This document shows positions 34,039 to 42,896 of a stretch of DNA of 64,000 bases, in pieces. Numbering within the stretch: the first letter of the stretch is position 1; each line of letters starts with the position of its first letter. The notes beneath the pieces were generated by a model that saw only the letters and a program-made list of their open reading frames with translations, was not told where the DNA came from and ran no database searches. Where the stretch lies: NCBI RefSeq assembly GCF_958445495.1, contig NZ_CAUCSQ010000019.1:1-64000 (forward strand), in the 5' to 3' direction. A program made the position numbers and the translations under genes. This stretch comes from an uncultured Bacteroides sp. GTDB lineage: Bacteria; Bacteroidota; Bacteroidia; Bacteroidales; Bacteroidaceae.

Positions 34039-35916
34039 ATGGAAGAGAACGAATTGATACCTGTAGACAACAACAATGCAGTAGAGTACACTGACGACAA
34101 CATCCGCCACTTGAGTGACATGGAACATGTACGCACACGCCCCGGTATGTATATCGGAAGGCTGGGCGACGGTGCACATGCCGAAGATGGAATCTATGTC
34201 CTCCTGAAAGAAGTAATTGACAACAGTATTGACGAGTTCAAAATGCAAGCCGGTAAGAAAATCGAGATTACCGTCGAGGAAAACCTCCGTATCAGCGTCC
34301 GCGACTACGGACGGGGCATCCCGCAAGGAAAGCTGATTGAAGCGGTCAGCATGCTGAATACGGGCGGCAAATATGACAGCAAGGCTTTCAAGAAAAGCGT
34401 GGGGCTGAACGGGGTCGGCGTAAAAGCCGTCAACGCATTGAGTTCCCGTTTTGAGGTGCGCAGTTACCGCGACGGGAAAGTCCGCATCGCCACCTTCTCT
34501 AAAGGAGAACTGCTTACAGACCAAACGCAGGATACCGGAGAAGAGAACGGGACTTATATTTTTTTCGAACCGGACAACACATTATTCCTGAATTACGCTT
34601 TCAAGCCCGAATTTATCGAGACGATGTTGCGCAATTACACCTATCTCAACACCGGGCTTGCCATTATCTACAACGGCCACCGCATCTTGTCCCGCAACGG
34701 GCTGGTAGACTTGCTGAACGATAACATGACAGCCACCGGGCTTTATCCCATCGTCCACCTGAAAGGAGAAGACATTGAAATCGCTTTCACCCATACCGGA
34801 CAATACGGAGAAGAATATTACTCTTTCGTCAACGGGCAGCATACCACCCAAGGAGGCACGCACCAAAGCGCTTTCAAGGAGCACATCGCCCGCACCATCA
34901 AAGAGTTTTTCAACAAGAACATGGATTACACCGATATCCGCAACGGTCTGGTTGCCGCCATCGCCGTCAATGTGGAAGAGCCCATTTTCGAGAGCCAGAC
35001 CAAGACCAAACTGGGTTCCACCAACATGGCTCCCGGAGGCATGACTGTCAACAAGTATGTGGGCGACTTCATCAAACAGGAAGTGGACAACTTCCTGCAC
35101 AAGAATGCGGACGTAGCCGAGGTTATCCAGCAAAAGATACAGGAATCGGAAAAAGAACGCAAAGCAATTGCAGGCGTCACGAAACTGGCGCGCGAACGCG
35201 CAAAGAAAGCGAACCTGCACAACCGCAAACTGCGGGACTGCCGCATCCATCTCAACGACCCGAAAGGGAAAGGACTGGAAGAAGACTCCTGCATCTTCAT
35301 CACTGAGGGAGACTCCGCAAGCGGTTCCATCACCAAGAGCCGCGATGTAAATACCCAAGCGGTATTCAGCCTCCGCGGTAAACCGTTGAACTCATTCGGG
35401 CTCACCAAAAAGGTGGTTTACGAAAACGAAGAATTCAACCTGCTCCAGGCAGCCCTTAATATAGAGGACGGCCTGGACGGACTACGCTACAACAAAGTAA
35501 TCGTAGCTACCGATGCCGATGTAGACGGCATGCACATCCGGTTGCTGCTGATTACTTTCTTCCTGCAATTCTTCCCGGACCTGATAAAGAAAGGGCATGT
35601 GTACATCCTGCAGACTCCCCTGTTCCGTGTACGCAACAAGAAAAAGACAAGCTACTGCTACAGCGAGGAAGAGCGTATCAATGCCATCAACGAGCTAGGC
35701 CCGAACCCTGAAATCACCCGATTCAAAGGTCTGGGAGAAATTTCACCGGACGAGTTCAAGCATTTCATCGGCAAGGACATGCGTCTGGAACAAGTAACCC
35801 TGCGCAAAACGGATGCAGTGAAAGAACTGCTTGAGTTCTACATGGGCAAAAATACGATGGAACGGCAGAATTTCATTATAGACAATCTGGTTATAGAAGA
35901 AGACTTGGCATCATGA
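34039..35916 (+). CDS. parE: DNA topoisomerase IV subunit B
   Basis: 625 residues of a type IIA topoisomerase B subunit: the GHKL ATPase start VRTRPGMYIGRLGDG, then LLKEVIDNSIDEF with the ATP-contact Asn, and VGLNGVGVKAVNALS for the lid. The transducer domain follows, and then Toprim with ITEGDSASGS and the metal-binding DADVDGMHIR. The length is that of ParE-type rather than the 650-residue GyrB of Bacteroides. It lacks the extra GyrB insert and is next to coaD, as is common in this phylum, so I call it parE. With ParA/ParC it decatenates chromosomes. The stop overlaps the coaD start as ATGA. Confidence 0.88.
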   Translation: MEENELIPVDNNNAVEYTDDNIRHLSDMEHVRTRPGMYIGRLGDGAHAEDGIYVLLKEVIDNSIDEFKMQAGKKIEITVEENLRISVRDYGRGIPQGKLIEAVSMLNTGGKYDSKAFKKSVGLNGVGVKAVNALSSRFEVRSYRDGKVRIATFSKGELLTDQTQDTGEENGTYIFFEPDNTLFLNYAFKPEFIETMLRNYTYLNTGLAIIYNGHRILSRNGLVDLLNDNMTATGLYPIVHLKGEDIEIAFTHTGQYGEEYYSFVNGQHTTQGGTHQSAFKEHIARTIKEFFNKNMDYTDIRNGLVAAIAVNVEEPIFESQTKTKLGSTNMAPGGMTVNKYVGDFIKQEVDNFLHKNADVAEVIQQKIQESEKERKAIAGVTKLARERAKKANLHNRKLRDCRIHLNDPKGKGLEEDSCIFITEGDSASGSITKSRDVNTQAVFSLRGKPLNSFGLTKKVVYENEEFNLLQAALNIEDGLDGLRYNKVIVATDADVDGMHIRLLLITFFLQFFPDLIKKGHVYILQTPLFRVRNKKKTSYCYSEEERINAINELGPNPEITRFKGLGEISPDEFKHFIGKDMRLEQVTLRKTDAVKELLEFYMGKNTMERQNFIIDNLVIEEDLAS

Positions 35917-36383
35917 GAAAAGCAATATTTCCGGGTACTTTCGACCCCTTCACCATCGGCCATTATTCGGTTGTGAAACGTGCACTCACCTTTATGGACG
36001 AAATTGTGATAGGAATCGGCATCAACGAGAACAAGAACACGTATTTTCCCATCGAGAAGAGGGAGGAAATGATTCGGGAACTTTACAAAGACACTCCTCG
36101 TATCCGGGTAATGTCATACGACTGCCTGACCATCGACTTCGCACGGGAAGTCGGCGCGAAGTTCATTGTCCGGGGCATCCGTACCGTGAAGGATTTCGAA
36201 TATGAGGAAACGATTGCGGATATCAACCGCAAGCTCGCAGGCATCGAAACCATCCTGCTGTTCACGGAGCCGGAGCTGACCTGCGTCAGTTCCACGATCG
36301 TACGCGAGCTGCTGACTTACGACAAAGACATCAGCCAGTTCATTCCGGAAGGAATGAAAATCTACGACGAGCCGCGGATATAG
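35913..36383 (+). CDS. coaD: Phosphopantetheine adenylyltransferase
   Basis: 156 residues, single domain, cytosolic. The nucleotidyltransferase motif is FPGTFDPFTIGHYSVV (residues 5-20, T/HxGH), with the partner motif RGIRTVKDFEYEE and, near the C-terminus, ELTCVSSTIVREL (the ISSTxVRE motif). It catalyses ATP plus 4'-phosphopantetheine to dephospho-CoA and pyrophosphate, the fourth step of CoA synthesis. The start overlaps the parE stop by four bases (ATGA), so it is translationally coupled. Length fits the family. Confidence 0.95.
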   Translation: MRKAIFPGTFDPFTIGHYSVVKRALTFMDEIVIGIGINENKNTYFPIEKREEMIRELYKDTPRIRVMSYDCLTIDFAREVGAKFIVRGIRTVKDFEYEETIADINRKLAGIETILLFTEPELTCVSSTIVRELLTYDKDISQFIPEGMKIYDEPRI

Positions 36384-36432
36384 ACAACGGGCAACTGAAA
36401 AAAAGAACGATGAATGACTAACGGAAAACAAG

Positions 36433-38016
36433 ATGATAACCATGAAGAAGATTTACATACTCCTGGCATGTCTGTGTGCTGTCACCGCACAAGCCCAGAA
36501 TTTCGGTTCGTCTGCCATGCGCAAATTGCAGATGGCAGAGTTCGCCATCTCCAATTTTTATGTAGACAAGGTAGACGAGAACAAGCTGGTAGAAGAGGCG
36601 ATTATTAAAATGCTGGCGCAACTCGACCCGCATTCGACTTATTCGGATGCCGAAGAAGTGAAAAAAATGAATGAACCTCTTCAAGGCAACTTCGAAGGAA
36701 TCGGAATACAATTCCAGATGATTGAAGACACTTTGCTGGTGGTGCAGCCGGTCAGCAACGGCCCTTCCGAGAAAGTCGGCATCCTTGCCGGCGACCGTAT
36801 CGTAGCCGTCAACGACAGTGCGATTGCCGGGGTAAAAATGAGCACGGAAGATATCATGAAGCGTCTCCGCGGCCCGAAAGGTTCAAAAGTGAATCTGACG
36901 GTTGTCCGCCGCGGCGTACAGGACCCGTTGCAATTCACGGTAAAAAGGGATAAAATTCCTATCCTCAGCCTTGATGCCGCTTATATGATTCAACCGAAAA
37001 CCGGTTATATCCGAATCAACCGTTTCGGAGCGACTACGGCCGAAGAGTTCAAGAAAGCCATGAAAGACCTCCAGAAGCAAGGAATGAAGGACTTGATTCT
37101 CGACTTGCAAGGAAACGGAGGGGGATATCTGAACGCAGCGATTGACCTCGCCAACGAATTCCTGGAACAAAAAGAACTGATTGTCTACACTGAGGGACGG
37201 ACCGCCAAACGCAGCGATTTTTATGCCAAGGGCAACGGCGATTTCCGCAACGGGCGACTCATCATATTAGTGGATGAATACACGGCTTCCGCCAGTGAGA
37301 TTGTCAGCGGTGCGGTGCAGGACTGGGACAGGGGTATCATCGTAGGCCGCCGTTCCTTTGGAAAAGGGTTGGTACAACGGCCCATCGACCTTCCGGACGG
37401 CTCTATGATTCGATTGACAATCGCCCGTTATTACACTCCTTCCGGACGTTGCATACAGAAACCATACGACAGCACGGCCGATTACAACAAAGACCTGATA
37501 GAGCGTTTCAACCACGGTGAGTTAATGAATGCCGACAGCATCCATTTCCCGGATTCATTGAAAGTGCAGACGAAGAAACTGGGACGTACGGTTTATGGCG
37601 GAGGCGGCATCATGCCGGATTATTTCGTGCCTATCGACACCACGCTTTATACGGATTATCACCGGAACCTGGTAGCCAAAGGCGCCGTCATCAAATTCAC
37701 CATGAAGTTCATTGAAGAACACCGGAAAGAATTGACCGGCAAATACAAGAAATTCGAATCATTCAACGAAAAGTTTGTCATCAACGACGATATGCTGGCT
37801 ACTTTGCGGGAAATGGGCGAGAAAGAGGGGGTGAAGTTCAATGAAGAACAATACCGGAAATCGGTTCCTCTTATCAAGACACAGCTCAAAGCGCTGATTG
37901 CCCGCGACCTCTGGGATATGAACGAATATTTCCGGGTGATGAATACGACAAACGAAAGTGTACAAAAAGCGTTGGAAATATTGAATTCGGACGAGTACCG
38001 GAAGAAGCTGAAATAG
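36433..38016 (+). CDS. S41-family C-terminal processing protease
   Basis: 527 residues with a signal peptide (ITMKKIYILLACLCAVTAQAQ; an alternative ATG lies at 36442). A PDZ domain (about 90-175, with GIGIQFQMIEDTLLVVQPV) precedes the S41 domain. The catalytic Ser is S288 in TASASEIVSG and the Lys is K311 in FGKGLVQ, as in tail-specific proteases (CtpA/Prc). It cleaves proteins at the C-terminus in the periplasm. The C-terminal extension (about 340-527) is helical. Last gene of the parE operon, convergent with the GH18 gene. Confidence 0.92.
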   Translation: MITMKKIYILLACLCAVTAQAQNFGSSAMRKLQMAEFAISNFYVDKVDENKLVEEAIIKMLAQLDPHSTYSDAEEVKKMNEPLQGNFEGIGIQFQMIEDTLLVVQPVSNGPSEKVGILAGDRIVAVNDSAIAGVKMSTEDIMKRLRGPKGSKVNLTVVRRGVQDPLQFTVKRDKIPILSLDAAYMIQPKTGYIRINRFGATTAEEFKKAMKDLQKQGMKDLILDLQGNGGGYLNAAIDLANEFLEQKELIVYTEGRTAKRSDFYAKGNGDFRNGRLIILVDEYTASASEIVSGAVQDWDRGIIVGRRSFGKGLVQRPIDLPDGSMIRLTIARYYTPSGRCIQKPYDSTADYNKDLIERFNHGELMNADSIHFPDSLKVQTKKLGRTVYGGGGIMPDYFVPIDTTLYTDYHRNLVAKGAVIKFTMKFIEEHRKELTGKYKKFESFNEKFVINDDMLATLREMGEKEGVKFNEEQYRKSVPLIKTQLKALIARDLWDMNEYFRVMNTTNESVQKALEILNSDEYRKKLK

Positions 38017-38056
38017 GGTATTCAATAAACAATCATAAGGCATCGTCTTTCAGTCC

Positions 38057-38141
38057 GGTGGACATATATACTTATCGTGGTGGACATATAGATACACGAT
38101 GGTGAGTATATATGTCCACCGCGCTGTATCTATATGTCCAC
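38057..38141. repeat. Interleaved inverted repeats (crossed stems)
   Basis: Two forward elements, F1 (38057-38071, GGTGGACATATATAC) and F2 (38080-38096, GTGGACATATAGATACA), are followed by two reverse elements R1 (38106-38120) and R2 (38125-38141). F1 is the exact complement of R1 (15 bp) and F2 of R2 (17 bp), in the order F1-F2-R1-R2, so the pairs cross. F1 and F2 share about 12 bases, so F2-R1 can also form a simple hairpin. It lies between converging genes. Confidence 0.85.
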
Positions 38142-38187
38142 TAAACACTGTGTATTAACCTGTTAACTTTATCATCGGGTACACCCT

Positions 38188-39516
38188 TTAATCTGCCATA
38201 TCCAACTCATCTGCAATGACATCCAACAGTGAGAATTCCGGACGGTCGTCATCATAACGCAAATCCCAAATCATGATGCCCGCCAAATCCTCCTCTTTCG
38301 CCAATTGGCATTTCTTCCTGATGGTATTCCTTCCGTTATACCATGTTCTACCGAAATTATCTTCATCCTTCATATCCGGACGGGCTTTCATGATATTGGC
38401 GTAAGAGATAAACGGATTAAGTCCCTCTTCTATGCCTTCCAGCCCATCCCAGGAAAAGCCGTAAAAAGGTACTCCCAATAACAGTTTAGACCTCGGTGCC
38501 TGCAAGTCATTCGTCCACAGTTCTATCGCTTTCACTGCCCCTTCATACGGCGAATGCTGGCCTTCTTCCTTTTCTGAACCGTTCCATCCTCCCAATCCAT
38601 AGGCCATAAGATTGATGTAATCGACATATTTATGATATTCTGTCGTGTATAAAGGTTTCCAATAGTCAATCACCCATACCGCACCGGTAAGGAGCAAGTC
38701 ACCTTTCTTCTCATAGAGTTCTTTCATGAAAGGCAACAACCGTACATTGCTTTGTTGACCCGAATATGCTCCTACTTCATAATCTACATCGATTCCATCC
38801 AAATCGTTTCTTTGGCAATATTTTATCAGGTTGTCAATCAGTTTCGTCCGTTTTTCCGGGGTTTCCAATGCCGTATAAAAAGACGTATTATTGTCTTCTC
38901 CCGGAACACTCATGATAGAGATTAAGGCCTTTACTCCTTTCGAATGGGCTCTTGCCGCAATCGCACTGACTCCTCCTTCCATAGCCCAGGTCATCTTCCT
39001 GTCGTCAAGTTCGCCATCGGCGGTTATATAAAGAGGAGTAATGATGATATGAGTCAATACATCCCATTTCAGTTCACGTTTCTCAGGATGATATTCACTG
39101 ACGGGCAAATATCCTACATTCATGTATTTCTTCTTGATATATCCCTGATAGTCATTCAATATAATCTTGTAATCGACTTTCCGCCCTCCGGCCTCCAAAG
39201 AGAAAACGGCTTCTTTGTCCCACTGTTTGCCGACAAAAGTCTTGGGGTCGGGTTCGCCCATGACAACTCCGTCGGCCAATGTCCATTCCACGTCTGTGAT
39301 GTTGGATGAATAATCGATTCCTCCTACTTTTATCACCTTCGATTCTTCATCAATCACCCCATAGTACTTGGTTTCATCTACAACCAAAGCAAAAGACTTT
39401 ATTTCTTTCGCCTGTTCCGCCGAAAGGTTTGTCTCGCTCAAAGAGTCTGCGGCACAGCCGTTAAGCAAAACAAAAATGATGCTCATGTATAACAGCCAAT
39501 TATTCTTCATAACCAT
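38188..39516 (-). CDS. GH18-family glycoside hydrolase lipoprotein (endo-beta-N-acetylglucosaminidase-like)
   Basis: 442 residues, with ATGs at 39516 and 39510, and a lipoprotein signal (ending VLLNGC). Residues about 35-135 are a DUF1735-like N-terminal domain. The barrel follows, with the GH18 signature LDGIDVDYE. E247 (numbered from the first ATG) is the expected acid. Other parts are SIMSVPG and the WDLRYDDD end. A GH18 behind SusCD and two SGBP-like lipoproteins resembles the endo-glycosidases that release N-glycans (BT3987 type) rather than secreted chitinases. Substrate not proven. It is the last gene of PUL B (minus strand). Confidence 0.9.
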   Translation of the reverse strand: MVMKNNWLLYMSIIFVLLNGCAADSLSETNLSAEQAKEIKSFALVVDETKYYGVIDEESKVIKVGGIDYSSNITDVEWTLADGVVMGEPDPKTFVGKQWDKEAVFSLEAGGRKVDYKIILNDYQGYIKKKYMNVGYLPVSEYHPEKRELKWDVLTHIIITPLYITADGELDDRKMTWAMEGGVSAIAARAHSKGVKALISIMSVPGEDNNTSFYTALETPEKRTKLIDNLIKYCQRNDLDGIDVDYEVGAYSGQQSNVRLLPFMKELYEKKGDLLLTGAVWVIDYWKPLYTTEYHKYVDYINLMAYGLGGWNGSEKEEGQHSPYEGAVKAIELWTNDLQAPRSKLLLGVPFYGFSWDGLEGIEEGLNPFISYANIMKARPDMKDEDNFGRTWYNGRNTIRKKCQLAKEEDLAGIMIWDLRYDDDRPEFSLLDVIADELDMAD

Positions 39517-39620
39517 GTCTTGTTTATTAATAGTTTATAAATGAAAGCCGGCAGCCGTTCTCACTGCCGTAAGACAATCCGCCGGCTTTGATTCTCACGC
39601 GATTGTTTCAGAGGATATCA

Positions 39621-41180
39621 TTATAATCCGTCATTCCAATCAAGAGGTTTCTGATAGGTATATTTCTCAAACGTACATGAACCTGCGGTATCGAACAGCC
39701 CGAAGAAGACCTCGACACGGTTTTCTACAACCGCAGTCGGCCAGTCGAACGGATTGACGCCCGGAGTCGTCGATTCATACCTGCCCCAATGTTCAGTCAT
39801 ATATTCACCGTCAAACCACCATTCAATCTTGACTTGTCCTTCCTTGTCATAAAGCTTCACCGTAAGGACATGCGGTTGGGTTATATCGACATCTGTCTTA
39901 TCATACTGGTCTTCCGTTCCGGGAGCCCAAGGCATGGTACGTGCATCCGCTTTCCGGGAAGGTCCCCGCAATATGAATGAAACCTCATTCCAGGCAGGCT
40001 GAGAAGTACATAGATTGATAAAAGGATTGGCATCGCTGCTCATCGATTTGAGATAGAAGCTATAAGTGCCGAGAGGCATGTTCGGCTGCGAACATTGCAT
40101 GCCTCCGCTCATGGTCGCGCCTTCACTGCCGAAGGTCACGCTACCGGACCTCGTAACCCATTTTTTACCTTCCTCTTCATCGAACGGATATTCATCCGCT
40201 ATAGGCTCATAGCCCTGTTTGATACTTATCGTCTTGGAGATAGAGACTGCTCCGCTTTCAGCTACCGTTTCTATGATAATATCGGCAGTCTTGAAACTGG
40301 TATTATTATTGGAAGAGACGTCGAGTATCAACTGCCCGTCGCCGTCCTGTTCTCCGGAAGGAGAAACAATCGTGTACCAGTCATCACTTTCATTTCCTTT
40401 TCTCGCTGTCCATTTACTATTGGATTTGACTGTGAAAGAAATCTCGCCGCCCTTCGTATCGACTCTGGAATAAGTTTCGTCGGTCTGCAGAACTATACCT
40501 TCCTGCACAATTCTGAAAGTAGCGGGCGGATCACTGATTTTCCCGTTCCGGTCTAGCAGGGTAACAACACATTCCCGTTGCTCTCCCCCGTTCGGAGAGA
40601 CAGAAAGAGTGAAAGAGCCGTCATTTTCTCCGGACGTATTGCCTGCCACCTCCAACCACTCGGCATCTTCGGGAATACTGACAGACCATTTCTGATTCGC
40701 AGCGACCTTCATGACTGCCGTTTGCGCCTCATCTTTGTTGAAGTAAACATACCGGCCCTCTTCATCCTCTTCCACATCGACCCCCGTCTCCGGAGTCAAC
40801 ATGAGATAAGCCGTACCTTTTTGCAACACGACGAACTGGGTTCCGACCCAATAATCGCTTTGCACGGTGAGAGTGTCAGTCCGGTCGTCCAGACTTTCAT
40901 TTTCCTTGCACCTCAGCGTGACGTCAAAAATTTCTCCGGGCGCCCCCTCTTCCGGCGAAATCATACACCAGTCGCTTTTGCCGTACACCTTCCATAAATC
41001 AGTCGATTTGACTTGGAATTGATACGTTTCGGTTCCTTTTGCCGAGAATACATACTTACTTTCGGGGTTGTATCTCAGGTCTACGCTTTTCATGTCTTGC
41101 TCGTCGTCGCACGAAGCCATAAGCAAAAGCATGCAAATGCATAGCTGGAATAAATTAAACATCTTTCTTCTCATAATCAT
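39621..41180 (-). CDS. BACON-domain surface lipoprotein (SGBP-like), distal
   Basis: 519 residues, with a lipoprotein signal (LLLMASCDDEQ; ATGs at 41180, 41174 and 41162 are possible). BACON-type repeats follow, with their typical end motifs: WKVYGKSDWCMISPEEG, WSVSIPEDAEWLEVAG and WTARKGNESDDWYTIVSPSG. They are spaced about 95 residues apart. The last ~190 residues are a beta-rich domain starting YPFDEEEGKKWVTRSGSVTF that looks like a jelly-roll or LamG-type carbohydrate binder. It is the likely surface glycan-binding protein of the PUL. The gene ends 104 bp from the GH18 start. Confidence 0.8.
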   Translation of the reverse strand: MIMRRKMFNLFQLCICMLLLMASCDDEQDMKSVDLRYNPESKYVFSAKGTETYQFQVKSTDLWKVYGKSDWCMISPEEGAPGEIFDVTLRCKENESLDDRTDTLTVQSDYWVGTQFVVLQKGTAYLMLTPETGVDVEEDEEGRYVYFNKDEAQTAVMKVAANQKWSVSIPEDAEWLEVAGNTSGENDGSFTLSVSPNGGEQRECVVTLLDRNGKISDPPATFRIVQEGIVLQTDETYSRVDTKGGEISFTVKSNSKWTARKGNESDDWYTIVSPSGEQDGDGQLILDVSSNNNTSFKTADIIIETVAESGAVSISKTISIKQGYEPIADEYPFDEEEGKKWVTRSGSVTFGSEGATMSGGMQCSQPNMPLGTYSFYLKSMSSDANPFINLCTSQPAWNEVSFILRGPSRKADARTMPWAPGTEDQYDKTDVDITQPHVLTVKLYDKEGQVKIEWWFDGEYMTEHWGRYESTTPGVNPFDWPTAVVENRVEVFFGLFDTAGSCTFEKYTYQKPLDWNDGL

Positions 41181-41210
41181 AATCTTCTTTGTTTTTAATA
41201 TTGAGAATGA

Positions 41211-42857
41211 TTATTCTCCTGTTGTCTCTGCCGGTGTGTACACGAAAGATTCGATAGTGCAAGACGAACCGCTCTGGCCGACATTATCCAAACCGAAAGT
41301 AATCTGGCCTTTTCCTTTCTCGCCGGTTGCAATCTCGTCTAACAGGGTGACACCTGCAGCATCTTCCACTTTCAAAACTTTCTTATTAGCCTCATCACCA
41401 TTGAAAATCCAGATAAATTCGGCATTGCTGTCATTTATTCTCTTGATTTCAAGTTGAATAGTATGCAGTTCCTTGAGGTCCTCTTCTGTCATACCGGTAG
41501 TCATGCTTGACCAATAACCGCCCGCTATCGAACCCCAATGAGCGTCAGCGCCTCCGAGAACAATACTATTTATCGCATTATCTTTATTAAAAGGCAACAG
41601 GAGATGCCAATTTCCCTTGGCATTTGCTCCCTCTCTCTGACAGTGGATTTTAAACATAGTGCCTTCACTTACATTTATATTGAGGTCTCTTACTTTCCAA
41701 ACATAAGTTCCGTACGACCAATTATCTTTTCTAGTCTGTAACTTAACATTCGGCCATCCGTCCGATATTTTTTTAGCTGTTATGACAACTCCGCCTTTAT
41801 ACGTGTCATAATCAAAAACAGACTCGCATTTGCCATTATCCAATATATCAAACCCGACTTTCTGCAAAACGGATACAGTCTCACACAAAGTACCGTCAAT
41901 GTAAACTCCGACTTCTACCATTCTCGGCTCTCTTGTATCCATACTGGGGGTATGTCCCAATTTTACCGTAAATGTTCCATCATCGTTCTTTACAACTGCA
42001 GCGTTAAGTTCATCCGGATTGACCAGACCTGCTGTCCACTCGACTCCAGTATTTACTCTGAAACTCTTACTTCCTCCCGCGAAATCGACTCTTTCTTCAG
42101 TTGTATCTCCTTCTTTGGCTTCTTCCGTTATTTCCAATGTAACTCCGTCTTGTTCGAGTGTAAAAGAATGTTTATCACCTTCGGCATTCTGGACGGTAAT
42201 GACGCATTCTCTCTTTACGACGCTGTTGGGAGAAACGATGATTTTTACCGTTTCTTCGGTCACAGCCTCCCCCTGGCTTTTGCTAAAGCTTACCCAGTCT
42301 AAGGAGGTACCATCTTCCGCGGAAGTTGCCGTGATTGTCCACGGATAATTCGTTGTGAGCTTCAACAAATCTTTTCCATCCTGGTTTGTACCGGCAGCTT
42401 CTATCGTCTGGTACTTATTGGGGTCAGACGGAGATTTCTCCCATAACACTTCAACATCCAATGCTCCTTTAGCTGCCTGGACAACCTTTACGACATACTC
42501 CTGCCCGGTCCCCTCTCCGCTAATCGTCAAAGTGGCTTCCCGTTGTTCCGTAGCGGGATTGGCATTCACCGTAACAACAACATCCTCGCTCAACGAGCTC
42601 ACGGCGCTTGATGAGGGAGATGCAACACATACGCTTTCGTCGCTGCTGGTTATCTTCCAGGGCACATTGCCTACGACCTTAAAATAAATGTCGGACGAAG
42701 CTCCGGAACCCACCCGGTAAGTCTCCAAGGCATCGGTTTCCACTTGGGGCGCAGCCGTATTCTGGGAATCGATATCCACTTCCGAACATCCGTTTCCTGC
42801 AAAAATCATCATCAGCAAACTCATGCTGTACAAAAAATTATAAGCAATATTTTTCAT
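41211..42857 (-). CDS. BACON-domain surface lipoprotein (SGBP-like), proximal
   Basis: 548 residues, with a lipoprotein signal (ending MMIFAGNGC). It has three or four BACON-type repeats: WKITSSDESVCVASPSSS, WTITATSAEDGTSLDWVSFSKSQG and WTAGLVNPDELNAAVVKNDDG. A C-terminal binding-like domain follows (ILDNGKCESVFDYDTYKGGVV and onward, ending SFVYTPAETT). It shares its architecture with the gene downstream, although the C-terminal sequences look different, so the two probably bind different parts of the glycan. It lies 39 bp after SusD-2. Confidence 0.8.
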   Translation of the reverse strand: MKNIAYNFLYSMSLLMMIFAGNGCSEVDIDSQNTAAPQVETDALETYRVGSGASSDIYFKVVGNVPWKITSSDESVCVASPSSSAVSSLSEDVVVTVNANPATEQREATLTISGEGTGQEYVVKVVQAAKGALDVEVLWEKSPSDPNKYQTIEAAGTNQDGKDLLKLTTNYPWTITATSAEDGTSLDWVSFSKSQGEAVTEETVKIIVSPNSVVKRECVITVQNAEGDKHSFTLEQDGVTLEITEEAKEGDTTEERVDFAGGSKSFRVNTGVEWTAGLVNPDELNAAVVKNDDGTFTVKLGHTPSMDTREPRMVEVGVYIDGTLCETVSVLQKVGFDILDNGKCESVFDYDTYKGGVVITAKKISDGWPNVKLQTRKDNWSYGTYVWKVRDLNINVSEGTMFKIHCQREGANAKGNWHLLLPFNKDNAINSIVLGGADAHWGSIAGGYWSSMTTGMTEEDLKELHTIQLEIKRINDSNAEFIWIFNGDEANKKVLKVEDAAGVTLLDEIATGEKGKGQITFGLDNVGQSGSSCTIESFVYTPAETTGE

Positions 42858-42896
42858 AACTTCTATTTGTTAAATTACGTATTTGAACAGTTGAAA

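Noticed and set aside
34582..35358. 258-codon ORF on the minus strand
   Set aside because: It is antisense to parE, and the parE motifs are continuous through it.
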